Below, piece by piece: positions 29,829 to 40,730 of a DNA stretch of 64,000 bases. Both the position numbers and the translations under genes were made by a program. Under the pieces are notes generated by a model. The model did not search any database. It was given only the letters and a program-made list of their open reading frames with translations, and had not been told where the DNA came from. Source of the stretch: Gadus chalcogrammus (Eukaryota; Chordata; Actinopteri; Gadiformes; Gadidae); the NCBI RefSeq assembly GCF_026213295.1, contig NC_079427.1:3284013-3348012 (forward strand), read 5' to 3'. Each line of letters begins with the position of its first letter. The first letter of the stretch is position 1.

Positions 29829-32800
29829 AAGAAGAAGAAGAAGAAGAAGAAGAAGAAGAAATGATGATGATGATTGTGGAGAGATAGAGAGAGAATATCT
29901 CACCTCATCCAGAGGAAGATGACGAGGAGTATGGTGGCCAGTAAAACAGCTACAGTTCCTGCTGCCACAGTTGTAGACATTGATGATGGTGATGATGGTG
30001 TGGCTGAAACACAGTGATTTAACACTTGATTCATGTGAAGGATGAAATGCTGTCCATGTATATATTAGAGGCTAGATGTGACAGATCTCCAATTGATGAC
30101 ATTTTTTTTATTGATACTCGTACTCTAGAGTACACTGGGTATACAAATAACTAGACTGCTCGTACAGCACCAAACTTAATAAAAGTGGCAACACATAATT
30201 TAAACCAATCACAAATTGAATAGAGCGGTTGCATGAGTCTGTGTCTTAGTATCGAGGGTGCTGGAACTCAGGTATTATTCAAGTGTTCGGTCTTTAAACA
30301 ATGTGCTATTTTAAAGAAAAAATTACCTGTCACATTAAGGAACATCAAAGTTGAATTCTGAAGTCCAACTGCATTACGAGCTTCACAGTAATAATTTCCT
30401 CCAAGCTCAGTTGTGATGTTACTGATGGTGTAGTTCTCTCCTAATTCCTCCACTGAGCCTCCATGTTCCCTGAACCAGGTGTAGTCAGCTGCTGGGTTGG
30501 CATCACTGCTGCAGCTCAGAGTCACTGAACCTCCCTCCTTTATTTCACCAGGGGGTCTCACGCTCACTGAGGGGGTCTTTGGAGCGTCTGTCATAAGCAC
30601 AAGGATATATATTTACATCCTAAAGATAAGAAACCGTGCACATGCAATGTGCACGGTGTCAGTGGGTTACAGAATGCTGTTTTAAATAATAAAATAGGAT
30701 TGCTGTCGAATAATAAACTATCACAGTGACTCCTAATTGACCAGGCATATAGCAATACATGAATAGCAGCTAAACATTTCTAATACCGGATATAGCAAAT
30801 ATGTTATTAGACAGTATAGATTTTACAAGCTGCAAATCATAGCTGCCACTGTGTCTTGACTCATGTTGGTTTGTGCGTTACTAATTGTTTGTTGAGTAGA
30901 TTGAGGCTCTTGTTAGCTACTTGGGGACAGGGCCAGGGTAAGCTTTTCAAACTACTGAAAACAAATATGCAGTTTACCTTTGTAAGTGACACTATGAGCA
31001 TGTATGCTGGAGTCCTCCTTTGGATATATATATTTTTTGATATAACAGATTTCCTTTGTAGTTTCAACTCCTCTATTTGTGTGTTTGTGTGGTTGAATAT
31101 CCATGTTCCGTGTTAATAAATCACTTTACTCTACCAAAAATACCAGGTTTTATGTTGTCTTCCCTCTTCCTAGCGAGGGACGTAACAATTATTATCGTTT
31201 TCCACTTACACAGGACATCTATGAAAACCGAGTTGGAGCCCAGATATCCATATTGGTTCTCTGCTTGGCAGTGGTACGTTCCACTGTCTTTAGAGCTGAC
31301 TGGGTCCAAGGTATAAGGTCGCCTTGGTTCCCAGGGCAGAGGTTGGTTGTCCCTGAACCAGGTGTAGTCAGCTGCTGGGTTGGCATCACTGCTGCAGCTC
31401 AGAGTCACTGAACCTCCCTCCATTATTTCACCAGGGGGACTTGGTATCACAGATGTGTGTTTAGGCCCATCTAGAGGTAAATCAAACATGATGTACATTG
31501 ATATGAATGATGATATAAAGAAGACATTTGAGGATTGAATGGAATGCAGGACGAATGAGATGATTCATCTTAATGTTGACATGGTTTTTACAAACTTTAA
31601 CATCTGTGTTATGATGTCATTCTGTGTGTTTCTTTACTCACATTTCACATCAATAGAGAATGGGTAGGAAGTTTCTGTTCCAAGGTCATTCTCAGCTGTG
31701 CAGAGATATTGTCCAGAGTCTGAAGACTGGATGGGATGAAAGGAAAGCTGTTGTCCTTGGACACTGTGTCCGGGGGGATGACCTGTAGTAACCTTGGACC
31801 AGGTGTACTTTGCTACTGGGTTGGCCTCGCTGCTACTGGGTTGACTTGGTTCCCAGAGCAGAGGTTGGTTGTCCCTGAACCAGGTGTAGTTAGCTGCTGC
31901 GTTGGCATCACTGCTGCAGGTCAGATTAACTGAACTGCCCTCCTTTATTACACCAGAGGGACTCCTGACACTCACTGAGGGGTTCTTTGGAGCGTCTGTT
32001 GACAGTTATATAACATTCGTTTGTGTGCCCAAGTATAAAAAGAAAGCCTTAGGAAGTTGTAAGGCTAGTGTCATGAGCATGTCCAAGCATTGTATTGAAT
32101 CCAGTTTATTTTTAAGTGCAACTTGCAGGTTGTCATTTTACGTGGCACATTATAGACTGTCTGCGGTCAGAATGTCAATAATAATAAAAATGAATAAGGA
32201 ACCGTCCATAACAACTGGAGAGCCCTTTATCTGAATTATCTTCGAAAATTATAATCCAGAGGGAAATCTATGCAGTCGGCTATTTTTCTAATTCACACAT
32301 TTGATAGCTTCAAACTTAGTTGTTATCCTGCTTTTCATACGGATGAAATCAAAAGCAAGTAGTGTATGTTTCTGTTCTACCCAAATCTGAAATGTTCAGT
32401 AGTACCAGTAGCCCACCCTGTACTACTGGTAGGCCTACCCTGAGGCTGAGGACTGCCTCAACATATATGATATTCATACTTAAATTACATGCACTTTGTT
32501 ACACTAAAGACCCATTACGTTCGGACTCGTGTCAGTGTACTGTGGAGTTCTTACACACTGATGGAGAGGTGAGATGTTTGGATCCTTGAACAGCACATGA
32601 AGCACTGTAGTCAGAGTTAATGTAGAACCAGAGAAACCTTCCTTGATATTGTTGACGAATTCCATTCCTGTACCAGGTGTACGTCAGACCAGTTGAATCA
32701 CACATGCTGTGACATTCCAGCTGTACCCTGTAAAGACTGCTAGGACGAATGACCACTTCCATCTGGATATCTGGGCCAGGAAAGAAATTACGCAAAAATG

Positions 32801-32857
32801 AATAAAAAAACAGGTGCATACACAGACACGCACACACACAGACACATTCATACACAC

Positions 32858-32925
<68 letters not shown>

Positions 32926-32958
32926 CCACACACACACACACACACACACCCACACCCA

Positions 32959-33052
<94 letters not shown>

Positions 33053-34038
33053 TGAATAGATTCATTAGCAATCAATGTTTACCCGTCACAGATAACTTCA
33101 CTCCAGGGTCACCACTATATGCCCCTCCTTTGTTTGTTGTAACCCTAAACTTGTATTCAGCAGAGTCACTCTGTGTCAGGCCTTTGATTATCAGTGTGCA
33201 AGTTCCAGTACAGCTGTAGGACCCACACCTGGGCTCTCCACAGCGGTAATCAATACGACCTGTATAGTCTGTATCATCTCTCAGATCTACTAGCTCATTG
33301 TGTATATTAGTAAACCACCATCTTTTCTCCACTTTTAGGTGTTTAGGGTATTTATAGGTGCAGCTGATTTCAACTGTTGATCCTCGCAAACCGCAGACAT
33401 TTCTAACTGGGTAATTAACTGCCCAGTTATTATAACCCTGTAATGCTGTAAAAAAAAAAAACACATCTCATGAGAATTATGGTTCAGCTGATGAAATGCA
33501 TGATCACAAGATACATATGAGATTGTGGCTAGGTGCACCTGCAACTAGAGATACATGCTGAACACTGAGCTGTCAGAGAAACGTCCAAGAACATCATGGT
33601 CACCAACAATATGCAGCTAGTGAAAAGCTATTGATACACCTAGTGGTGAATACAGTGAGACAGCTAGTGATAAACCAGCTACAGCATGGATTTATCATCC
33701 TACATCTCATCAAGGGATTGAGTGCACAAACATACACAATACAAGGCAGGAGACCAAACTTGGCTTCTAACAATAAGTTCACAGACTCAACTTAAGTCTG
33801 TTCCACTTTAAAAAGGAACTCAGTTAACCCATCAATGTTGTACTGAATTCTGAGCTGCCTGGTAATCAGGAAATGGTCAACAAGCCTGTTTAAAATCTCA
33901 AATGCAACGCTACAATATTCAGTAAAACAGAACATATTTGTTATTTAAATGTACAAACCTGGTACTGACAGAAGGAAAGCTACAAAGCCTCTTGCAGCTG
34001 TTCTACGATTCATAGTTTGTTTCTCTCAGGGCGTTGTT
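28403..34038 (-). CDS. CD22/Siglec-like receptor, copy C (complete open frame)
   Basis: Predicted inhibitory type I receptor. Exons: leader 33959-34013 (UTR beyond), V-set 33083-33445, Ig2 32555-32770, Ig3 31642-31995, Ig4 31210-31470, Ig6 30327-30587, TM 29904-30003, basic cytoplasmic exon 29716-29776, tail 28403-28642. The nine exons sum to 1911 nt, a whole number of codons (636 residues plus stop), and every junction is GT/AG in matching phase. The TM helix is AVLLATILLVIFLW, followed by RRKRASRK. The tail has VYNNV (pYxN), DPHYACI (weak ITIM, Pro at -2) and VLYSAI (canonical ITIM), so recruitment of SH2-domain phosphatases such as SHP-1 is inferred. Oddity: Ig3 has 29 extra codons. The Ig5 seen in B is absent. 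Confidence 0.85.
28953..28998. repeat. (AT)n microsatellite
   Basis: Pure AT run in the intron between the tail and basic cytoplasmic exons of C. Paralogous introns of B, D and E have only a few TAT units. Confidence 0.95.
29271..29618. mobile_element. hAT-type MITE with ATGAATAG target duplications
   Basis: A 348-bp element with termini TAGAGCTGTCA and TGACAGCTCTA, flanked by ATGAATAG at 29263-29270 and 29619-29626. It contains many GCGTTAACG / GCGATTAAT motifs. It sits in an intron of receptor C. The paralogous site in B (near 13085) is empty. It has no coding capacity. Confidence 0.9.
29799..29860. repeat. (GAA)n microsatellite in TM-cytoplasmic intron of C
   Basis: Pyrimidine-rich on the transcribed-sense (minus) strand, adjoining the acceptor at 29777-29778. 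The intron is only 127 nt. The GTT part found in B and D is missing. Confidence 0.9.
31642..31995 (-). CDS. Chimeric Ig3 exon of receptor C
   Basis: 118 codons where B and E have 89-90. After LTC it reads SSDANAAANYTWFRDNQPLL, which is Ig4/5-type sequence, then returns via PSSSEANPVAKYTW to Ig3-type sequence. The frame is kept and both splice sites are intact. The duplicated B-C region gives two YTW tryptophans in one domain, with a short repeat CCCAGTAGCA at the return junction. Confidence 0.8.
32818..33049. repeat. (CA)n microsatellite in intron 2 of receptor C
   Basis: Longest CA tract in the array, interrupted by CCCACA and TACAC variants. Long open frames reading Thr-His or Cys-Val here are artefacts. 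Confidence 0.95.
33083..33445 (-). CDS. V-set exon, receptor C
   Basis: 121 codons. A-strand Trp (NNWAVNYP), Cys before the B strand (NVCGLRG), B-strand Cys (EISC), E-strand Cys (CTGTC), F-strand EYKFRV with Arg kept, G-strand Tyr (GGAYSG). All Siglec-type hallmarks are present. Confidence 0.85.
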
Positions 34039-34198
34039 CTACAGATATAAACAAAATATGTATTAATTTTAACTAACATACACGTTCTATGTCTATTCTT
34101 TGTGTTCATTTTATCGCATTAATTGGTTATTGTGCTTGATATAGGAATGTTACTTTCTTTAGTAAACCAGTATAATTCAAGTAAAAAATATTTCTTAC

Positions 34199-34330
34199 TA
34201 TGAAGGAGGTAGCTGGTGTGACAGAAAAAGTCAGTGGAAACGTCTTTGCCGGCAGTTTAAGATAATAACTCAAACAAATGTGTTCAAGCTCTTCCTTCCA
34301 CTTTACACAGTTAATATGAACTGCATGAAT
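34199..34330 (-). promoter_or_regulatory. Probable 5'UTR exon and promoter block, receptor C
   Basis: Donor GTAAG on the minus strand at 34198. Same conserved block as in A, B and D, followed upstream by the AT-rich repeat at 34470-34735. Confidence 0.35.
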
Positions 34331-34469
34331 ACCATGCACTGCTGGGCCTCAGAGACAAATGCAAAGTAGAAAGAGGATATTCACCCAGACCACATTAAAC
34401 AGGCAGTGCAGTTTATCAGCTACCCTGAAAATAACTAGTGGTCAGGTGACCAGCGGGGAACATGTAGCA

Positions 34470-34735
34470 TTTTGATGTAGAATATAGTCATATTATATAG
34501 GATATAGATGTAGAATATAGATATAGAATAAAGATATAAACTACATATAGGATAACGTTTGATGTAGAATACAGAATATAAAAAATATAGATATAAAATA
34601 TAGAGGTAAAATAAAGAATATAGGGGTTGAATATCGTATATATTTAGATTATATATAGTTGGTAAATATATATAAAGATACGATCATATAGATATATATT
34701 ATAGAAATAGAATATATATATATATATAGAGAGTT
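34470..34735. repeat. AT-rich degenerate tandem repeat upstream of receptor C
   Basis: Variants of ATATAGATATA, ending in a short pure (AT)n run near 34713-34725. Confidence 0.7.
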
Positions 34736-35049
34736 TGAATAGCCTACTAAATAAAATGCCTCAATGTGATTATCTACTGCCACATAGTGGTGAAAGTTGT
34801 GATCTGCATTACTTTACAAACATTCGGAATGTATTCATCAACACGTTTATTTTTTAAATGTACTAAAATACATGAACCCTCAATGGAGAACTTGGACAGG
34901 ATACTGAGTATTTTTGTGCCCGTAAAAAAGGCTGCCGGAGGTCAAAATACACATTCTTCCTGATATATATTTATTCAACAAGATTCAGATTCATACTCAT
35001 AAACGATTGCTATATTGAGCAAAGTAGAGAGGTTGAAATCCATCAGAGC

Positions 35050-35395
35050 TGTACACACAGGCGTCGATTACGCCGGGGACGCGTCCCCTCCAGATTTCGT
35101 CAAGAATAATTTTGTACCCACCACTTAAAAAAAAAATTATATATAAGTAAATAAATCAAGTTGAATTATTATGGATTATTACACGGGTCTTCTCAATGCC
35201 GTGGAACGCTCCGTTCACTTGCATGGGCTCTTCACAACTTCGCTGTGAATGCTAGATATAAATTGACCGCTGTCAAGGAAAACAGGACTTTTTGCCTATA
35301 ATGACGTCTTTGGTATCACTCCTCAAGTAGTCCGGTAACTTTTCAACCCCAGCGTCTTCTGTTGCTAAGCGACGTCAACGTCTTTGGCAGACTAT
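35050..35395. mobile_element. Probable DNA-transposon remnant
   Basis: Begins GGCGTCGATTACGCCGGGG and is inserted into the intergenic spacer (absent from the paralogous spacers of A, B and D). It abuts the gypsy fragment. The right end is not identified, so family and limits are uncertain. Confidence 0.35.
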
Positions 35396-35835
35396 TTCCA
35401 CATCCAGTACATCCAGAATTCTTTAGCAGCGGGGATCATCCGACCCTCCTCGTTACCGGCTGGGGCGGGTTTCTTCTTTGTGGGTAAGGACAAGTCCCTG
35501 AGACCCTGTATCGACTACCGAGGCCTGAACAACATCACGGTGAAGAACCGCTATCCCCTTCCACCACACTCCACTGCCTTTGAGCTGCTTCAGGGGGCAA
35601 CGGTCTTCACCAAGCTCGACCTGAGAAATGCCTACCATCTGGTAGGCATTATCTGTTAAATAAGTTGTCTTTGTGTACCTGGACGACATCCAGATTTCCC
35701 GAACTCTTGCCTGTCCCCGTTTACTCTGCCTGCCCGACCCTGATCATCTGTGCGATCGATGAAACCTTTGGACTGCCCTGTCACCAGCAGTCTGTGCACT
35801 TGGGTTCTGCCTAACCCCCCGTTACAGATTTGTGT
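35396..35835 (+). mobile_element. Ty3/gypsy fragment: RT start, YLDD piece and LTR end
   Basis: Encodes the reverse-transcriptase segment [20 protein letters not shown] and on to NAYHLVG. It carries the same internal deletion as fragments 1 and 2, then the LDD box near 35680. An LTR-end-like stretch follows, finishing CCTAACCCCCCGTTACA near 35827. The shared deletion shows these copies descend from one already-defective element. Confidence 0.7.
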
Positions 35836-36749
35836 TTTGCGGACGTCATCACGTGACACTTTGTGCGACACACTCACCTAGGGGGATGGACAGAATAGGA
35901 AGTAAGATGAACGAGAGACGAGGAGTAAAAGTGAGAGGGAGGGGGGGGGGGGGGGGGCTGGGAGAGAGAGATAGATAAGGAAAATCAAAAGAGGGAGGGA
36001 GAGTGTGTGAGCAAGAGAGAAGGAAAGGGAGGGAGTAAGGGATAAATACATGGAAAGGCTGCGTATCGTCCTGATTGAGATAGAACGAGAAAGACGGATA
36101 AAAAGAGAGAGAGAGCAAGTGAGCGAGGCAGAGCTATAGAGAGAGAGAGCGAGGTTGAGATGTATACAGAGAGGTAGAGAGACAGAGGGAGAGAGCGAGC
36201 GAGGTATGGGTATATAGAGAGAGGGAAAGAGGTAGAGAGACAGTAGGCTCCAGGTTGTGTGGACAGGCCTGTCGTCTCAGGTGATTTATTAAAGAGAGGC
36301 GTGGCAGGGAGTGGCGCGAGCTCTGATTTACCATGGAGATAGAGGACATGATCCCCTCTATTGTTCATCCTCCGAGAGAGCGACAGAGAGACAGAGACAG
36401 AGAGATGAAAGATGAAAAATACAATTATTTGTGGTTTGCGGTTGCATTTCATATACAGAGTTTGTATGCATGACAAGTGAGAGTGGGAGTGTCTGTGGAC
36501 ACTTTCTTGATGTCAGCATCTCTTACATAAAACACTAGCATGTAAAATGCAGACCATGTGTTAGGACACAATACACACACAAACACAAAAAAAAAAAACT
36601 ACACAGCATTCGTGTCCCTCGGGTGCCCTGTTCGCCACAGTAGGAAGGTGATATCATCATCCTCATCATTCTCATGTCTCAGCTCCACGATGACATCACA
36701 GCTCTCAGGCGGCGCATTATCGTCTACGCCGGCGGCTCCGCAACGCAAT
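35836..36749 (-). pseudogene. Second copy of captured host-gene fragment
   Basis: Shorter paralogue of 22800-23960. The 34-nt exon-like piece is deleted, the GA-rich tract is shortened (35930-36400), and the upstream coding-like piece stays open (DDNAPPESCDVIVELRHEND, then DEDDDITFLLWR) on the minus strand near 36610-36745. The parent gene is not recognised. Confidence 0.4.
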
Positions 36750-38200
36750 GCAATAGTTGTATGTAGCCTATAGAGGGAGCTATCTACCATACAAGTGGAG
36801 TAGGTTGCGCTCTCCTTGAAGACCTCTCCTCACATGTGCAGTACATTCAGGCAATGAGCAGGTGGTGTAGATTCAACTGAGTACCGGGCAACTTTTTTTT
36901 CATTCAGGGGAGGCATGTCGCAGTTCAGGTTGACACTGTCTGGCACACACCATTCCCACTCACTCCTATCAGATTTTGGTAGTGGTGGTGGTTGCCAGAA
37001 TGTTATTACCTGGTCACCCAAAATAGCCAATGTATCATACAATAGCAAAGTCGCATACAAAATGCATATATAAAACCCGTAGAGTTAAATGCGTATCCTA
37101 CGTTTTTTAAACTCGGGTTAGGCTTGTAAATTTCAAGATTTGACCAGGATCCATTCATAGCACTACAATGTTACAAACTACATTACTTATCATCTGAATT
37201 AAGTATGCTGTACCACTCTGAGGTCGGGTCAGTGTCCCTGAAAAGAAGATGGAGACATTTTCAAAATCGGTTACCCTGGAAAGCAGATTTAACAAAGATT
37301 TAGAAGTTAAAAGTTGAATATCTAAGATAGTATCAGAAGGGGCTTACCCAGGGACAGCATTGGGTCTTGGAGAGTTTACCAGAGAGTACAGGACCTGGTC
37401 TATCTGATCTGATCGGAAGGGGGGATCCAACAGGACGTTGAGGCACTTTCAGTTCTCTTAGCCAGAGATGTGGGTGGACAGTGACGGTCATCCTGCTCTT
37501 CCTTTGCTTCCCTCTGTGTTGTCTGAGCCGAGCGAATGGTCAGAGCTGAGGTGTTTTAAAACACAGAAACAGGAAGTGACCGATGGGAAGAGAGGACAGA
37601 AGAGTACGTTTACAAAAGCTTTTAACTTCCTGTTTTTCTGATTCATTTTGTGATCTTTGGTTGGGATTTGTGGTCCCACTGGAGGCTTTGATTCAAGAGT
37701 CATTCTTCAAATGTGTTCCTTTTTCCAACCACTTCAAGGTTTCCTCAAACTGTCCCGGGCTGGGAGTATCATTCTCAAATAGTTATTTATTTGCTTGGAT
37801 TACACATCATTACCTCCATCACTCCGTCTGGTCCTTCTGCTCCCTGGTAGAAGACCCTTAGTTTGTCCTCTTGATCGTGCTGAAGATCTCAACCTAGATC
37901 TCACTCTCAACATCAATAGTCAAGCTTTAATGGAAACTTTCAGCAGAAACAGAATTAATTTGTGGAACCCTCTCACAAGAAGAATGAAGCACTTTTAACT
38001 TACAATATAACATAGCTGTGCCTGCTGGTTCCCCTTAATAGCTAATCTCTTAGCAATTATATTTGCGTGTGTCAGAAAGTTCTGAGAGTGGCAGGGCTAG
38101 ATTAACAGGAACAACTAAAGCAACAACTAGAATTTTTACATGTGGTTTTGAGGTGTGGGCTCGGGGCATTTGTGTGTCTTAGTCAAGGATGGCTAAGTAA
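36750..38200. repeat. Relic unit upstream of second-type TM relic
   Basis: Single copy of the 1.59-kb relic unit. The CATCTGAATTAAG marker lies at 37191 and the dead tail exon near 37340-37575 (minus strand, acceptor CGG in place of CAG). Missing the long CTGCTGACAAGACAG block of units 1-3. Confidence 0.6.
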
Positions 38201-38343
38201 GAAATGGCTTCCTGTCTCCCAACTCCACCACAGTATCTGGCCTTCCTCCCTGGGCACATGGTTTCTGGAAGCCATCTTTCTTCTGGTGAAGAGAACAGAA
38301 AGATGAAGAAGCAACAGGAGAAATGTATGGCCAATGAGAGAGA

Positions 38344-38437
<94 letters not shown>

Positions 38438-38550
38438 TCACCTTATCCAGAGGAAGATTAGCAGGGGTATGGGGACCAGTAAGACAGCAACTGCATGAAG
38501 ACACTGTGCGTACAGCTACAGTGATGATGATGGGTCTTGAGGTCAAAGAT
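38201..38550 (-). pseudogene. Second-type receptor relic: TM and basic cytoplasmic exons
   Basis: TM exon near 38434-38500 (AVLLVPIPLLIFLWI, donor GTGATAAGT kept). A cytoplasmic-exon homologue follows at about 38222-38282 (acceptor CACCAG kept, but the donor after GTGGTGGAG reads TTGGGA). A GA run fills the intron. The Ig stub present at 58.3 kb is lost. Confidence 0.6.
38337..38432. repeat. (GA)n microsatellite
   Basis: Near-pure AG run in the relic intron. It is a CT tract on the minus strand, placed before the relic acceptor. Confidence 0.95.
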
Positions 38551-39721
38551 TTTAAAAGAGGTTAAAGATGTTTAAAAAAAAGGTTAAAGATATTTAAAAA
38601 GAGGATGATATGTTTATATCAGTGATACAGCAGGATAATGCATGAGGAATTTAGATGATTCATATTAATGTTGACAGGGTTATGCAGACTTTAAAGGTAA
38701 AGTGTCTAGGGTTTAGTGGTATCTAGTGGTCTAGTAATATTCAGTTGGTTATTCACCAACTGAATAACCCCCCTTTTTACTTAGTTACTTAATCTGATTG
38801 TTTGAGTTATTAGAACCATATATGGCTGTGCCCATGTATGGAAATCAAGCCAAACAAGTCACAAACCTAGAGATAAGGAGATCAGGAATGGTATCAACAC
38901 ATTTTAATGCCGAAACAATCGTAATATTGCATGTTTTGCAATGTTTTCTGGTTCTGCACTCCTTGGAGCTTGTACAGGCGCACTGATCACTCGTGTTGCC
39001 AGACATTTGTCGGAATCTTACGGAAAATTTTGCGTAACTTTTCATAAGATATTATATGAAGGTTTTTTGAGACCAGCCTGCATGGTTCCAAATTTTTGAA
39101 ATACGTGTTTTTATATATAATTTAGGTCATTACTTAAACAGAAAATAGCCTGGAAGCATGAAAAACACCATAAGCAGTTTAAGTTACTCACTAAACATCA
39201 TATACAATCACTGAAATAAAAAGCACATTTCTCGCGAGACATGTTATCAAACGCATCTTAATTCCGAAACAAGCATTTACCACTGAGAATAAAATGAATG
39301 TCAACAAAATTTGTATACATTTGATGTGTATTTTTTGTGATAGCAGCACCCATATCGACCAACAAAGCAATGTTAGAAAGCGTTTTGTTGTGGCAAGAAA
39401 AATATAATTAGTAACTAACCTACTAAACGATATATACAATCAATGAAAAAAGATTATGACGATAAAATACACATTTATTGCTAGAAATGTTATTAAAACC
39501 CATTTAATGCTGAATCTATATCAACACTGGGCTGTTTATTTGATGGTGGTATCTGACATCAGTTTACTGTAAATGAAAAGAAGAAGTGAAAACGAGAAAG
39601 AGAAGTTAAGAAACTCAGTAAATTGTATGCGGTTTATAAATGGCTTTGCCTCCACAAGCTGTCCATTGGGAGGATGAAGCCTCAAGCCTCAAAGTTTATC
39701 TTCGAGATCTATCAAGAGTGC
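38551..39721. other. Spacer between relic and orphan tail exon
   Basis: Paralogous to 11063-12217 and 58350-59490. No gene seen. Confidence 0.5.
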
Positions 39722-39961
39722 TTACTCAGGGACAGCCTTGGGTCTTTTAAGGTTGATGGCAGAGTAAAGGACCTGCTCTGTATGATCAGACTCTACCAGA
39801 GCACCAGCAAACCCATGAGGCACTTCCTGGTTCTTAGAGCGAGAGATGTGGATGCTGGCATAGTGAAGGTCATCCTGCTCTTCTATTGGTTCTCTTTGTG
39901 CTGCAGAAGCCGAGCGATTGGTCAGAGCTGAGACGTTGTCATACACAGGACACGGAGGAGA
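39722..39961 (-). pseudogene. Orphan ITIM tail exon
   Basis: Intact 80-codon tail exon with acceptor CCCCGTCAG, YDNV, a canonical ITIM (LHYASI; Leu at -2, unlike Pro in C and D) and VLYSAI. No TM, cytoplasmic or Ig exon lies upstream: the paralogous sequence stops near 40300, where transposon copy 2 begins, followed by another relic at 43.5-44.6 kb. The nearest upstream exons belong to D, which has its own tail. It is probably the stump of a deleted receptor gene. Confidence 0.75.
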
Positions 39962-40730
39962 CTGACGGGGAGAGAGGACAGAGTAGTACATTTAGAAAAC
40001 TCTTTACTCTCAGTTGGCTGGTCAGAAGCTCATGCTTTTATGGTTAATTTAGAGACTGTTGGGGGTGACTAGTGCTTCCACAGTGAAGGCCGCTGTAGGT
40101 TTCACTTTAGGACTCTTCTTCTTGAACGTATTCCTCTTTCTAATCATTGCTAGGTTTCAGTGACAGTTGAGCTTGTTCGTTCTTAAAGTGGAGAAATCAA
40201 CATCTTTGTTTGCTTGGATTAGACATCACTACTTCTATCACTCTTCTTCTTATTCCAAGTCTCTCAGTTTTTCAGCTTGATCTCATCAGCCTAGATCACA
40301 CAGAAAGAACAGCTGATACAGCGGTAATAAGTTGTAGGCCTACTTTTTAATCAATGCATCTCCAAACACCATACAGCAAACACATATTTTCTTGACACTG
40401 ACATCGTGTACAAGCCCATAACTTTTAGAATTGATGAGTATTTGTTTCTGAGAAAACATTGTTTTACCGCGGTTGAGTATTAAAAAGAATGAATGAATGC
40501 GGGCGTGCGTGTTTGTATGTGTAAAATAATTAATGAATGCGGGCGTGCGCGTGTGCGTCCATCTGTTTAAACACACGCAAACTAAACACGTAGGCCTAAC
40601 GCATAATACGGTCCATGGCAATGTATATTAACGGGGGGACGCATGCATGTAAGGAACACAAGTCGATAACGATGATGCATACAATACTGGTAGGCTAAGA
40701 AACAATGTTTGTTAATGTATTGCGAATATC

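Noticed and set aside
32798..33075. Open frames of Thr-His and Cys-Val repeats on both strands
   Set aside because: They are translations of the (CA)n microsatellite in intron 2. The same holds for runs at 988-1073, 18540-18649, 50188-50280 and 63381-63484.
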